Counted from the stretch's first letter, positions 32,826 to 47,336 are shown. The stretch is DNA of 64,000 nt from Kingdonia uniflora (GCA_014058105.1 JACGCM010001166.1:1364001-1428000), one strand, 5' to 3'. Notes: generated by a model from the sequence alone, not told the origin. A program made the numbers and translations.

Positions 32826-33584
32826 CTAACTGAGACGACCTCTCTTCGTTTGGCGGGCGTGTCTGCTACGTGCGAGACTCTCGTCATAGGTACATTGCAC
32901 AACCGGCTCTGTTTGGTAGGAAATTGACATCTCAGCTAATTTCTCAGACATCTCTTGGATGACCTCCTGTGCCCGGCTCAGCTCCCTCCTCAACTCAGTA
33001 TTGTTGTCAACTAGTTGCCTCGAGTCTTCATATGCCGCATACCGCATTCTTTAGGATTGATGCCACAACTCATCCATACTATACGTAGGTGGACACGGGT
33101 ATGGTACCTGCATCACCGGGATCGGTATCCGTCTACGTTGATCGTTCGTTCCCGCCACATCCATGAATCATCCTATATCATGTGGATCGTCGGTTGCCTG
33201 AACACCATAGTCTTGCACATGTGAAGACGTAGCTGAACTTGATGTAGGTGGAAAGTGTACATCGGGCCTCACTAGATCACGCCCGACGATCCAAATATTT
33301 CCCGCCCTCTTTACTAAACTGCAACCGATCTTGGGATTTGAATGAACGACACGCCAATATGTCATGTAATCTACGTCTGAAACAAGATAATTGCGACCAT
33401 CGTAGAAGTTCACATCTTTCAGACCCTGATATAACTCTCGATCGTACCTTGGGAATTCCAAAATCTCTTGAGGGGGGTCATAGGGCACACTATCATGCCC
33501 AGTCATCCGACGCATACACCGGTCTCCTAAATACCAAAGTGTACCGGTGCCCGTATGGGACTGACACCAATGGAACCCTCTAGA
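32826..33584 (-). pseudogene. Plant-mobile-domain-like C-terminal fragment
   Basis: Minus-strand frames read GTLWYLGDRCMRRMTGHDSVP (33555-33490) and YDPPQEILEFPRYDRELYQG. Then come MTYWRVVHSNPKIGCSLVKR, a spacer with VMQVPYPCPPTYSMDELWHQ, and, after a stop, MRYAAYEDSRQLVDNNTELRRELSRAQEV (leucine-rich, probably coiled coil) to 32829. LWYLGDRC followed by a proline-rich turn and a W..VH motif resembles the C-terminal half of plant mobile domain proteins, which are often carried by transposons. This assignment is tentative. The N-terminal half is absent. Confidence 0.4.
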
Positions 33585-33639
33585 AGCTCAGCGCTGAAGT
33601 AACTCTTACCTCTGGATTCATATTGACTGGACCTCCTAT

Positions 33640-33760
33640 ATCTTCGACACCTGTTACTGCTGACATCAGTATATATATAAAATAATGATGACGTCATCAA
33701 TGGATAATGATGACGTCATCAGCATATATATAAAATAATTAAAAATAATAATATTTTATT
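33640..33760. repeat. Direct repeats containing the palindrome GATGACGTCATC
   Basis: A CATCAGTATATATATAAAATAATGATGACGTCATCA-like block occurs as overlapping partial copies at 33664-33700 and 33706-33740. Each GATGACGTCATC (33690-33701 and 33709-33720) is self-complementary. No function can be assigned. Confidence 0.6.
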
Positions 33761-34174
33761 TGTTGACGTCGTCATGACCTAAAATTGTCGTTTTTGGCTG
33801 TGAAACTGCCTTAGTTTCAACGTGAGTTTCCCGACGATTGGGATATCTCCCTAAGACATGCCATATGCCGTTGGAAAACTCTTGGGATAGGCTTTCTAAC
33901 CAAGATTGCCTCACCTATATCCGATGTTCATAGAGTAATTTTAGTTTGAAAACAACCTTATTTCTAGGGTAAAAAACACCAAAAATAACTATTTTTAATC
34001 TGAAAAAAATAGTAAAAATTGCTACTAAATCATATTTAGATATCAAAAGCCAGTGATAAGATAAAAATTTGAATCTAAATTCATAAATCTGTAAAATACC
34101 TCTTTGATAGCAAGGTTTCCCTGAAAACGCTGATTGGAGAGTGATTTTCTTTTTCTTCTTACGTGCTGATAACG
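33761..34174 (-). other. Leader-like fragment next to a minus-strand copia LTR
   Basis: On the minus strand, directly after the LTR end, the sequence CGTTATCAGCACG (34162-34174) matches the primer-binding-site stretch common in one group of plant copia elements. The following 400 bp have no gag motif. The element is truncated here, and no second LTR is present. Confidence 0.45.
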
Positions 34175-34388
34175 TGTTGAGTAATATAATGATATATAAG
34201 GTTAACAATTCTATATCTGGAGAGCAATTGAGAGAGAGAGAGAGATTTCTTATTGATATCTTGAGAACTTTAAAATTGTATGTAATACAATAGTTGATAA
34301 CCCTATTGAGTAGGTATGGTAAGGCCTATGAGCTTGTTAGGAGTCTTATTAGACACCCCAACCTTGTAACCTTGAATTTTACACAACA
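34175..34388 (-). repeat. Single copia-type LTR, 214 bp
   Basis: Read on the minus strand it runs TGTTGTGTAAAATTCAAGG to ATTACTCAACA (TG...CA) and is followed immediately by a primer-binding-like site. It contains a CT-rich tract (34231-34246). It lies about 530 bp beyond the stop codon of the GNAT-BRCT gene. Confidence 0.6.
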
Positions 34389-34921
34389 GTTGAGGTGGTT
34401 TGAAAACCCACCCACTTATTTTATTTAGATTAAACCAATCTTAGAGAGGCAACTTTGCAGCAGAATTTTATTATAGGGGCCATTTCATTGCTGTACTTTC
34501 AATTTGGGCTGGAAGTCCTCCCGTGAGGTTTCAACCCTTTTTATTTTGCAATGTTTCCATTCAGCCTTTCAACAGGCTGAGTGTAGTGTTGCCTGTGGTG
34601 GACTTGTATGTAAATTATCAAAAGAGAAAAAGGCAAGAGAAATTTTAAGAGCTCCCAGATATGACAATTACAACCAATAACAAAAGAAGGGATCATATCA
34701 AAAGCATCAATAGCTACATTGATTGGACGTTCCACGAACAGTAACTTTTTACATACACATCACAAAATATCCATCCTAGGTATTACATATAACAAAGAGA
34801 TGCCCAATAATGCCAGCATAAACTCTATTCCTTCAGCAGTCCTTAATTTAGAGTTCAAAATTTAAGAGAAACAGATAATGATTGTCTTAAACGTTAAACT
34901 AGTTTTTTACACTTGAGTCCT
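34389..34921 (-). other. Presumed 3' UTR and downstream flank of the GNAT-BRCT gene
   Basis: No coding feature. A minus-strand AATAAA (plus-strand TTTATT at 34540-34545) lies about 380 bp beyond the stop codon and could be the polyadenylation signal. This is inference from position only. Confidence 0.35.
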
Positions 34922-35110
34922 TTAGAGAGGCTCTGCGAACTGCGGGGCATTCAGATCAAGTTCTTGTCTCATAACACATTTCATTAACCAGTCACTACCA
35001 TAAGTCCGTATCCCTCTCTCTGCAGCTAACAATGCCACCTTCATGTCTTTATCGGACGTAATAAAGATTGTTTTTAAAGGCTGACAAACTTTATTTAGTG
35101 CGTGGAGTAC
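34922..35110 (-). CDS. GNAT-BRCT gene exon 12 (last)
   Basis: Residues 623-684 and the stop TAA. It completes BRCT2: VLHALNKVCQPLKTIFITSD, KDMKVALLAAERGIRTYGSD, W663 in DWLMKCVMRQELDLNAPQFA, then EPL. The acceptor is TATATGTAG|GTACTCC. The previous intron is 7.1 kb. Confidence 0.88.
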   Translation of the reverse strand, partial: VLHALNKVCQPLKTIFITSDKDMKVALLAAERGIRTYGSDWLMKCVMRQELDLNAPQFAEPL

Positions 35111-38100
35111 CTACATATAGGAAACATAATGGCAGCAGACAAGTTAGTTGTTTACATGGTTCAAAATGATGCTCATACGCCTAATCTTGTGTATACTCAT
35201 CTAATTATCAAAAACTAATTATCAGAAATATCAAGTGATATCACTTTGATACTAAATGATGATGCATTATATATACATTTTATACTTTCTTAGTTACGAT
35301 CTATATGTTCTGCTGTAATACTACAATAACATATATGGGAAAGCATTGATATATTATAGCTGATGTTTAAATTCACAACCCCAAAATCCAGGCACGGGTC
35401 CTGCAAACTGAAAGTATTTTCCCATCCCTGATTTGATATTAGAATTCTTCAGAGCAAAATGACTTTTTGAGGATGGATCTCCATGCCCATGAGCTGTCCA
35501 TTGGAGTATCAACAGTCCAAAATATTCTCTTTTTTAAGTAGTTTTTTGTTATCCATCTAGCCCATAAATTGTCAGAGTTTGAGAGAAGACCCCACATATT
35601 TCTCATCAAAATCGCATTGTTAAACTCTTTGATTCTTTTTATACCTAGTCCACTTTCTTTCGTAGGCACATAAACTTCAGCAGGCAACAACAGCTAGGGC
35701 ATCTTTTTGAACTGTGAGTAGCTAGAACTAGGATGGTAGAAGTAAATATATGCTTGCTGGTTATAGAAGAAGAAAAATAAAAGAAAGAGTAAAAGAAAAA
35801 GATGATAGGCAGTTGAACTGTCAATGGCGTGAGGAGAGCTTTCTCCTTCACGGCTTCTCTGCAACAATTGTTATTGTAAACCAGTGCTACATTCAATTGA
35901 TCAAGGAAAACCTGGTACGGTAAAGTACAAATACAGGGAAACCTAAAATATGCAAGCCATTGAAGAAGGGTGGATTAGGACTGAGAAGTTTAAAAGATAA
36001 AAACCAAGCTGTGCTCAAAAAGTTGGAATGAAACATCATGGAAGGGAGAAGCTCGTGGGCTATGTTCATGAAAGCCAAATACTTTACCAGAAAAGTGGAG
36101 AAATTAAACACTCAGTAAATCTTCTATATGGCCTGGAATTGAATTGAACAAGCTATACTTGAGATGAAAGACAATGATTTCTGGCAGGTGGGAAATGGTA
36201 AATCAATCAACTTCTGGCAGGATCATTGGGTCTCCTCTAAGCCTTTGTGTGATCAGTAGTTGCTGGGCAATGATGTGCATAACATCAAGATTGTGCATCA
36301 AGTTCTATCTCAGGGTCAATGGAGGATCTTCTTCAAATGGTCAGTTATATAAACATTCACTTCAACTCAACCATAGCAAACTGTCATATGAATGATAGAT
36401 GCATTTGGAAACCAGATACAAAAGGCCAATTCAGTGTCAAGTTGGTATTTGAAGAGTACAGATGGAAGCTCCCTCATGCTTGGCGGTGCTCTCTTGTATG
36501 TAAATCTCCTATATTGCTTAAATATTCACACTTTGCTTTGAAACTATTACATAACTTCATAACCACTGATGATGAGCTCCAGATAATAGGAAAGAGAACA
36601 GTTACTAGTTGCTATCAGTGTAACAATTTTTTTGAAACTGTAGCTCATCTCTTCATGCATTGTGATGTTGCTGCTGAAATTAGAAGCTGGGGGTTATCAA
36701 TGGTCAATTTGTAGGGATTTCAAAATGTCACTCTCAAACAGTTACTTGATCTGGTGAAAAAAAACTTGATCATCTCCTCTTATCAGATATGGTTTGTCAG
36801 AAATTTCAGTCTTCAAAAATGAACTCTTATTGTGAATGCTTTAAAAGGGAATATTCTCTCTGACGTTAGGAGTGTTCAACCCTCTCAAAGGCTGTTATGT
36901 TTAACAGTCCTAATGAAGCAATGACCTGCAGATTCTTAACAAGCTGGGGGTGTAGACTAGACATAAGAGGCCTCTTTCAATACAATCATGCTATTGGTTC
37001 CTTCCTGCAGAAAGTGAAGCAAGAATCTGCTGTGCTTGAGCTTCCCTGGGGAACCCTGGAAGAGCAGGTAGAGGGGCAGCAGTACTTATAGGCAGTCAAG
37101 GTCAGGTGATCACTGTTCTTGTTCTCAACATTGAGAAGAACCTGTTTTCTATGCTCAGTGTGCTGCTATAGTCGAGGGTCTTGCAAAAGCTGTGGAGCTG
37201 GGTTAGTAAAAAGTGAGGGTGGCAGCAGATCCCCTTTTGATAGCATCTTCCTTTTCCACAAGACCAGCTTCTTCAATACCGTTGGATGACCTGATCCCAA
37301 ATCTTGGCACAATGGGAGGGCACCTCAAGAGGCACACCCAGATAAGCAGTAGGCGAAGTTCTTAACCACACCCCAAAGAAAGAGTTAAGTCTCTAATACC
37401 ATTGTCGTTTCCAACCACTATTTGTCAAATTTGTGGGAAGCCCTGATGTTAACTGGAAAGGTCAATAACAAAAATCAGAGATGTTTGATCTCCCTCTGAT
37501 TCTTCCCTACGAAGATGAAAGTATCATCTGCACACTGAAAGAACGTAATCTCTGGCGCCTCTTCACTAACCTTAAGCCCATGAATAGGGCCCAAATCTCT
37601 AGTTTCGCATGCCAATCTGCTCAAAGCCTTTGCTGCCACAATAAAGAAGAACCAAAATAAAGGGTCACCCTGCCGAATCCCCCTAGAGCTGGAGAAAAAC
37701 CCTCCTGGAACTCTATTAACCAAGACCAAAAATGTAGTTTTCGATATACAAACTTTAATTCACTGCCTCCACAATCAAGATGCAAAAGAGTATGATCTGA
37801 CAAAAATTATCATCATCGTAATTGTATCGTCAATTTGTTCAAGAAAATCAATCAAGCAACTAGATCTCCTTAGATTATATTTGGGGGAAAAGATTATAGA
37901 ATTTTTTTGGAAGATAGTATATACATACCTGAATTCGAGGGAAATATTGAAGGGAGACATCACACAATGTCCTACTGCCTTTAAAGAAATTGAGAGATAC
38001 TATTCAAGAAAATGCTTTGGAGTGATGTAAGAAATTGAGATTTTGATACAACTTTGGTAAATTTGTTAAGTCTGTAAACATGATTTTGATTGGAGTCTGG

Positions 38101-41100
38101 ATAAATTTTGGGTTTTAAAGAGAAAATTGTTTTAGATAGAAAGATTTAAAAGCTAGTGTTTATAACCATATAGAGAGAGGGATTTAAGAGAGAGAAAGTT
38201 GGGGGTTTCCTATTCAAGATGAGTCGAAAGACTTATTTGCGCATAAGTATTGAAGTATCGAAATTGAGTGGGATATTATGTAGGCATTGCGCGCGGGAGG
38301 GGGGAAGTCTTCCCATAGTGCAATTTATATCTCTAACTATGCTGATGTCCCTCTTAACTCTCACTATAAAGGGTAATGCTTAGGTAAAAATCGGCCCTAC
38401 TTGGCACTAATCTTAACAACACCTACTTGGAGCTTTTTTTGTTATTTACTTGAAATAATAAGCATATACCTATAAGACACTTTGGCAGCATCCAATTTGT
38501 TAAGGTGATGATATTAGCCGAATATACTCACTTTCAAAACTTATATGAAGCATATTTCGTACATTAATTCTCACCTACAAATTGAACAGTAGTGAGGATT
38601 TCTTGGGACATTTGTTACTAAAAGCAAGATGTGCTCACAAATTTAATGAGAATATCGGCGATCTAGTCCTTAATGAAACGAAGGATAAGATCTTTATGAA
38701 CCACATTTTTCCTTATAAAATAATTATCAAATTTTCTATGTTTCATGGATTGGACGAGAGATACGGCTCCCCCAATTTGTACACTGACACCGGGAAAGAT
38801 AAATTTTTGAGCTCTTTTACCAGGGAGTGGAACTATATAATCTCTGGTGTCTAATGCAAGAGTGAGATATTATGATTCTAAGCAAGACCATAGACTGTTG
38901 ATGGCACCTCTTAAGGCCCTGCCCCCTTCCCACATAAGAGACGCAAAACCCTCGCTTCTTCTATATAGCTCACGACTATAGAATCTCTCTCTTACTTTCT
39001 ATTAAACCCTAGAATTCCCCTGTACAAGATTAAACTGCTTTTAAAACGATAAAAAGAAAAGAAAAAGACAACAGTATCACCTGATCCTAAACAATTGTTG
39101 TTAGGAAACTAGGGGAAAATCGCAGCGCGGAAGCACAATATTAATAAGCAAGAACTTGAAGATCTAACTCTAACCACAAAAGATTCAAAACAAAGCAATA
39201 AATGCACACACAAAATTTCAATTGAGGTGGAAACCCAAAAGGATTCAAACCACCCCTGACAAGCACGGCGAATCTATTATAAAACAAAGGGTTACAAGAA
39301 GTTCCAGAGATCTCTCAACCTCACCTCTACCCTTATAAATAATCCTCAGCAAGAAACCCTAGAAAGAAAACCCAAGAAATCTCTCAAGAGCAAAACCCTA
39401 GATTTCTCCATTTTTTTCTCCCTAGATCCCTTATCTCCTACGAGGCTCTGAACAACTTACCTCTAAGGCTTAACCAAGCCCTAACTTTATAATAAACATC
39501 CCATGAGGCTAATGCATAAAATACGCATCACGATGTGCTTTAAAACAACCCAAAAAACTGTTGCTTACTTTCTGTTCAAATAGACTTATAGCCTATTCAA
39601 ACAGAACCGAAAAAAACTTTTTTTCTCTTCTTTTGAGCCGTAACCTTAACAATGGTGGCACCTCGCAATGAAACATTAGCCAAGTCAACTCCAAAGCACT
39701 GTAACTGTTCCCTAAATCTCCATCAACGTCAAATAAACCAGAAATAGTAACAAATGCCCATTACCATGATGCAATCATCCTGTTAATTGCAACTATATCT
39801 TGCCCGCTATGAAGCATACTAACAGCAACTCATGATCTATGGACCCATGCTTGTCTTATGAGAAAGAGAACCTGTACCACCAAAACGAGGAACTATACAT
39901 CCACATCAAAAGTAGCACTTACTGTTTTAAAGCCCCAACATTACTATACCTGAAAGGCAAACAATCTCTTTCCAACTGAATATCCTAAAGCACACTCTAT
40001 CTCAAGACACATGTAACTCCTCTCCAAAACTAAACACCTAGTTCTGTCTAATAAAGATAACTATCCTCTATGAGATATAAGAAATATTACCGAGCATAAA
40101 AAACCCACCAACTTCTACCCAAATCTCTGAAGCTCCCAAATAGATTCACTAATCTAGCGAAGCCCGAGATAATATAATATCATCATAAATGTGTGGAGTC
40201 ACGTGTAGCAAACTGCCTCATAGACAACATCTAACAGCGTACAAACTTCTTCAAATTGACTATTCCACTAACTGCTACCACATCATAAATCACGAACAAG
40301 CCGACTATATCCAATTAGAACATTTTTAACACTACCCTGCCACGTTGACGTGCTGAAACATTGCATCTGAAGTCGTCCTACGATTACTGGCCACATAATT
40401 GGCTCCGCCTGAAAGGAAAACTCGGATTCCCTCTCCACATTTATGCACTTATCCCTTGAACACCAATATGCTGAGAAAATTCTGAACGTTCTAGATGGAA
40501 CCCGTACTAGCCAATGGAAAAATACAACAATGTCACAAGTATACTAAATGGCTCCACCTGATTGGCTAATAATATATATCCACATAATTGGCTCCACCTG
40601 AAAGGAAAACCTGGATTCCTCTCCACAGTTATGCATTTATCCCTCGAACACCAATATGCCCAGAAAATTTTGAACATTCTAGATGGGACCCGTACTAGCC
40701 AATAGAAAAATACGACAATGTCACAAGTATGCTAAACCCTCTCTATGAGTGTGCTAATATATATCCATATTCATTCGCTAAGTCTGCCACGTACATTACG
40801 GAACTGTTGATCTAGCCCAAATAACACCCTTAGGAAATTATTGTTGTCCATTTTACGACATCGTCTCCGAATTGCTTGGCAAAATGGCCAAAAACGTCAA
40901 CTATAGTAACTAATTTCACTTGCATACTGATCATCTCCGACTCACTGAAATGCAATATTTTTCTCACTGCTACATAGATGTTGGGTTTTCCCTGTCTTCA
41001 AAGAAAGTCAAATCGACCAAGAAGTTGAATATGTAGTCCATGCAAATGCACACATCTAACTAAAAGTTAAACATTCAGCAATTCATTTTTGAAGGTGATA

Positions 41101-44100
41101 TGTGATTGGCTGAATCATCTTAATTTAAAGACTACATTCAGAACCCAACTTTTGTAAGTTCATAGTCACCTCTCTAGCCATCTGTAGCATTTGAACTTTG
41201 TCATCATCTCCTAAACAGGTGGATGACTAGATTAGGCTTTTAGCCAGTATTAGCATATTGAAATCATCTTTTCTCCATTAAATATGATACGCAATCATAA
41301 ACTCAGTTTCACTAGAGCAACCATAAAGCGTAGAGCCAGCGAAAACATGAAATCAAAATGAGTAAAGATCAATAGACTTAAATCAAAAGAAAGCAAAGGT
41401 GTAGTTATTCGAGGATCTTCCATCTTGGGGATTCTTTGCCATAGATAGTCAAACCAGCAGACAAAAGTCAACTCTCAAATAATTAGTTCTTTAAAAGCAA
41501 TTTGGATTATAGAAATCAAAAACTCAGTTTCACTGGAGCAACCAAACCAAAAAGTGTAGAGCCGACGAAAACATGAAATCAAAATGAATAAAGATCAACA
41601 GACTTTGATCAAATAAAGCAAAGGTGTATCAAGGTTATTCAAGGATCTTCCTTCTTGGTGATTCTTTGCCATAGATAGTCAAACCATTAGACAAAAGTAA
41701 ACTTCTCAAATAATTAGTTCTTTCCGTTCATTTTATGAAAATGAACCAAGGAAACAATTTGAATGATAGAATTTATTAATTGTCTTTAAGAAAGTTTACC
41801 ATTTTCCAATGAAGGTAAAAAGCTTCTCCCCAAACACTCAAAGTATATATCATCCCTATCTATCCTTATAATTGCAAAAGAAGACATCCAACCTTTCTCA
41901 AAGGAAGTTATGCAGGCTAATTCAACTTAAATTAGAAAGAGCAAAGATACGACATTCCTCTCTACGGCTCTACCCCATGATTTTTCTTCTACACTCTTTC
42001 TTATATAATGCCTAAATGTGCATTTATAATTAAACGTTTACCTTCATGGGAGTAGTATAGGTATATATGCATACACATATGTTGGGAAAAAGTAATATAT
42101 ACACATGTTTACTTATGTTATAACCGCATATTTGCATGCACTAAATGCTTATTATGCGTCCTAGAATTATATATTACTTAGTATGAAAACAAAGCCAGGG
42201 GTCTAAAGATATAATATTATGTAAACACTATAAAAATAGAAATTATCTAGACTTACATTTCCGCCAGCTGATTTCACAATGGATGAAAGAATGTCAACTG
42301 CTGGTTCAACATGTTTGGCAATACAGAAATCATAACCATGAAATAAAGCTTGAGGATGGGCTTTTCCTCTAAGAACAGCGTCTTTCAGTTCTAATTTGTA
42401 TTTCGTCTGATAATCACCATCTTGTAAAATAAATGGCAATTCATCTGGATTATAAGGAAGTCATTAGAGGGGTTGAGTCTTTATCTTTAGATGAAAGACC
42501 TTAGAAGGAGTTGATTTTTTTTTTCTTTTTCGGAAAGTAGAATGAGTGATATTTAGTAATACCTAAGGTGGTTTGACTTACCAACAAATTTGCCTTCCCT
42601 GAAACTTGCTTTTAACCAGTTGGTTGAGATTATCCAAGCACTGCATAATATTAGGAGAAAGTTCCCACATTAAAATGGCAAATCAATAAAGATGTAATAA
42701 GCATATCTGACAAATCAACTACACCTTTCTAATCAAGATTCATGGTGCATTCTAAATTACGCTTAAATCAGTTTTTACAATAAATCATGTTTACAAAAAC
42801 TAGTTAACGGTATTAAGTAAACAGTAGAAATATCAAGATGTATAGGTGAAGTACTTTGGAGTCCACTAGATCATTAAAATCAACATCTAGGAGTTGACTA
42901 CAAAGAATGCCTAGTGGATATATGAGAATGATTATGGATTGGCTTCCAACAGGGATGGGCCTTGAATAGTGAGACCTCAATGTTCCTCGGATATTAACGA
43001 TTATTTCTTATGTAGCCTGCATTAAATGCTCGTACATGATCTGATATTTTTCTACAATTTACGGTCTGTTCTAGGTCTTCATTACAAATTTCTATGAATG
43101 GTTGCGCCAATTCAGTTAATGGATAAAAAGAATCACAATGATAGCCATAAAGAAAGCCAATGTTATGCTTTGAAGCTCAATAAAACAATTTGAATAGCAC
43201 GATTCCATATATGATCTTACTCTTGCTGTTAAAAAGGAGATACCCCAATTATTGAATTTCAACACGGTTATTCTTCACTAATTTGAAAATTACAAGTTTT
43301 GCCCTATTGGGGAGCTACCATTTTGTAAACTACAAACTTGGTGAGATACGTACTGCAGCTACTGATAAATGAAAACTCAAAAGAAGATGTGAGGTTATTC
43401 TGTAAGGCAATGGTTTCTTCTCAATCAGATTAGGTAATGAAGAAGACAAGAAGTAGGTCCAGAGTGGCGGTACATGGTTCTTTGATAAATATCCTCTGAA
43501 GACATTTGCTTTGGTCTCCTAGCTTTGATCCAGAAAAAGCAAGAGAATACTCATGCTTATTTTCAAGTTTGGTTTCCTCGTTTATGCAAAAAGTAATTGC
43601 CAGCCCATACTCTCAAGTCAATGGGGAAGAGCTATGGGGACCTCAGTCAAGATTGATACAACTTTATGATATTAGAAGTTCAATTGATGAATCGGAAGCC
43701 AAAAATAAGCAACAAAAAAGTTGTATCTTGGCTTCTGGCACTTATGCCGAGACTGATGGAGTTGCTACTACATCTCCGACTGTAAATGGTGTACATGGAA
43801 GCAAAAATTGATCAGTCTCGAGTTAACAAGAATTGCTCAGCTACGCAAATAGCTATACTGCTAGTCAATCAGGTAAGTCTCATAGTTCGAATGCTAATCT
43901 ACTTACTCTGAGAGATATGACAGTCTTGTTGATACAGTTAGGCTTTATACTAGAAAGAGATGCTGAAATCAGTTTTGGTGAGGTGTCTAAGTTCATTGAC
44001 AAAAGTAATGGCTCAGGTGCATAAAAGTATAATCTAGGACAGTAAATGGCACTGCTACTAATCTAGCTCTCTCAAACAAATTGGGGAAGGGGGGAGAGAG

Positions 44101-47100
44101 ATTGATGACGTAGAAGAGGGGTTTTTTAGATAAAGTACCAGACTCAAGAAGGTTTCCAGGCTAACGCAGTCCAAAGAGCCAAGCTAATTAGTCTCCTTTG
44201 TCACTTACACGAAGGAAAATAAGTGCAAAAAGAAAACAGTTTACTTCTTATGAGCATGGTGATGAGAAACACCAAGTTAAAGAGTATCCAGTTAGAAAGA
44301 AATGACACATTAACAGGTTTATATCAATGACCATTACTTCACGGACCACAGACTCAATACAGAAGGTTATTAAGTAAAATATTATTTTACTTAATAAAGG
44401 ATTGAATTTAGAATCCACATCCAAGTAAGAATAAGAAATGGTTTTATAAACCAACTACAACCAGAAGGATTTCCCTTTAAATGCCTCATACTTATTCTTT
44501 TGCGTGTTTTGTTCAAGTTTGAGAATAAATAAAAAAAACAGTTGCCCCCGAATTTTGAATTAGGGTTTCACTGATTAAACGGATTGTGATTATAATTGTT
44601 GTTCCGTTGAGTAAATACATCATTAACACCATACATAGAGCAGAAGAGAAAAAAAAACAAAAACAAAAAAAACAAAAACAAATTAGACCATTATGATTTC
44701 AATGTAGAAGACTTTTCAGTCCTCTGTTGATGACTGTTTTGGCATGGTGTTTAAGTTCTCTTGGTGAACCAACCAAGAGAATTATCATTAGTCTTTTCAT
44801 ATATAATGTTGTTCCTCATCCCTTCCCAACAAAATTTAAAGCCAGTCTAAACCATATGTCTCCGAGTTTAACTCTGAAAAAAGTCCAAGATCCCCTCCCT
44901 AACCCCACCTTCCTCCTCTAGTCTACTCGCCTACCTTATCTTATCCCTTAATATCAGATATAAATACAAGAGCGCCTATATTGGACTGAGCACATCAGGA
45001 AGTACGATACAATCTGGTGTATTGCAAACCAGATATTACAATTAAAACATTTGATTAGGACGTGAATGAACCAAACCCTACTAATATACAATTGCAAAGT
45101 AGAGAAAAAAAAATGCTCAAGTTCTCAGTTCCAGGTGGCATAATTTAATGATTATAAAAAGGGAAGAAAAGAAAACTAACCCTGAACATAGAGCAGTGCA
45201 GAAATTCAATGTCTTTCTAGTTTTCCCGGTGATAACATGTGTACTGACACTTCCATCTGAGGTAATAGTGCCTCCAAGGTCTTCAATTATCTATCATTGT
45301 CATCAACATCAATATCAATATCAACTAAAAGCATTTCCTATAAAACAGGATCGACAAAAAGGAAAGATTACAATTAATTGCAAAACAGTAACTAGTAAAT
45401 TTCAAGATGAATTTTTAGAATATTCAAAATAGTGCTGTTAAGCACTTTGAGATAAATTACTGACCGCTGCAGCCGAACAATCTCGTCAATAAAAATGTGC
45501 TGATTTCTCATAATAAATATAGTCATACATATCTATGAGGAAAGGAAAACCCTCTGTCCTTCTCTGTATCTGAACACAAGCCTTCGTATTACAGGATTGA
45601 GAGTCACAAAAAATGAAGATTCGGAGATGTTTTGAATGCTTTCCGCTTTCTCACTCAATAATATGTTAAATCCCAAGTCCTCCCATTATTGTTAAAGGGC
45701 ATTGTCACTTTGTACTACGCTGATAGTATTCCTCCTTACTTTAGTTGGGAGGTCTCATTATCCAAAAATAGATACTGGAAGCATTTGTTGGGAAAGACAT
45801 TCACCACAGGATCTACAAGATTTATGCTGAAAAGTTCAGGATATTGACCATTGAGACCCCAAAAGTTAAGTTTCTATTCTAATTAGAATGCTACTTTAGT
45901 GAAGATCAGATTAGATTTTCACTAGGCTATCAACAGAAAGTTGACCTGTAGAACTAGAAGTCATTATTCGATTGTGATCAGCAGTTTATAAACTATTAAC
46001 CGTATTAAATTCATTACTAAAGAATATAGCTTTTATTTATCTCTAAGCTTTTATTTTTGATAAATGAAGCTCCATTAGGAAAAAGCTAAGTCTCAAGCTG
46101 GAACTAAAGGTACAAAACTACATAAGGAACCACACATAGATGGGGAGAAACAAAAATAGACCAACAAAAACCAACTACCCTATCTCACAGATCGTATTTT
46201 CCCATTTAGTAACAAACTTCACAAATAACTCCCCTGTAAATTCTCATAAGATCTAGTTCAGGCGAAGACGAGAGCCTTGATCCATTATTGGTGTTAGCCA
46301 CTTCTTGTTTCTGAACTCTAGAAGCCCAAGTCATAGCTTTGGGATTTGCCTTTTTAATACTATAATGGCCTTTTTTGATTCGAAGTGAGGTCTAAAGACT
46401 CTGCACTCACTACTAGATCTTCCCTAAGCTATCAATAAAAAGTTGCCTTTTATGATTACTTTATTAATTATTATTAAGTTGATCATTTAGGTTAGGTTTC
46501 CTTAAAATTTATCAGATTATGATCGCAATTAGATTAAACAGTTTGAGAACAATTTAGTTAACTAGGATTCTGTGAATAACGAAAGCAAAAGTTCAATCTC
46601 TAACTCTTATCTATTTCTAAACTCTTCATTTCCCCTTTACTTAGTTTCTTGCCTTTCGTCAGTAAAACTATCGTTAAGATCGAAGATCTTGACACAGGGA
46701 TATATATATATATATATATGTTATTCTAATCTCCAGATCCATAGGGGCGTAGTCACATAGTTCTCCAACTCTCATTGCTTGACGGCGTCTAAATTTGACA
46801 AGCATTGTTTGTTGGCCATAGGTGTGAAATATCCTATTTTCCCTCACCCAGGGATAGGTTTCCGGAAATGTGCCTAAACCAAGTAATCAGATCTATTGAG
46901 TTTTACTGTAGTGATCTGGAAGGTGAGCATCTCTTTTCAATCAGGAGAGGTTGTGGATTTTGGAGAAGCACAGAAGTATATCCAAAACCTCCAATGGGTT
47001 AGAAATCTTCAATCAAATAATCCATGACCATTATATTGGAGAAGAAAGCAGACCTTATTGCCAGCATATAAGGTTTTTACCGCTTAATCAGGTAAAAACC

Positions 47101-47289
47101 AGAAGCTCATAAAGAGACCATGAGGCACATATATGGATTTTACCGCTAGAAAGACAATAAAAAACCTAGGCCTTGTAACCAGAGATAAGGCTTCTATAGC
47201 GAAGTTCTTCCTTTGCGAATATTGGAGAAGGAGAAGAGTGCACAACAAGAATGTCCTCCTATACCAAGTAAGTTGTTAACCATCACACC

Positions 47290-47336
<47 letters not shown>

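Noticed and set aside
33762..34393. GTTGA at 33762-33766 and 34389-34393 as a target duplication of a short element
   Set aside because: Only one LTR is present, so a true duplication at both sides is unlikely. A 5-bp match can occur by chance.
39099..39602. Confident copia LTR in intron 11
   Set aside because: No target duplication, primer-binding site or second LTR found; kept only as a low-confidence feature.
47293..47332. (GA)n tract as a CRISPR or regulatory array
   Set aside because: Simple dinucleotide microsatellite without spacers.
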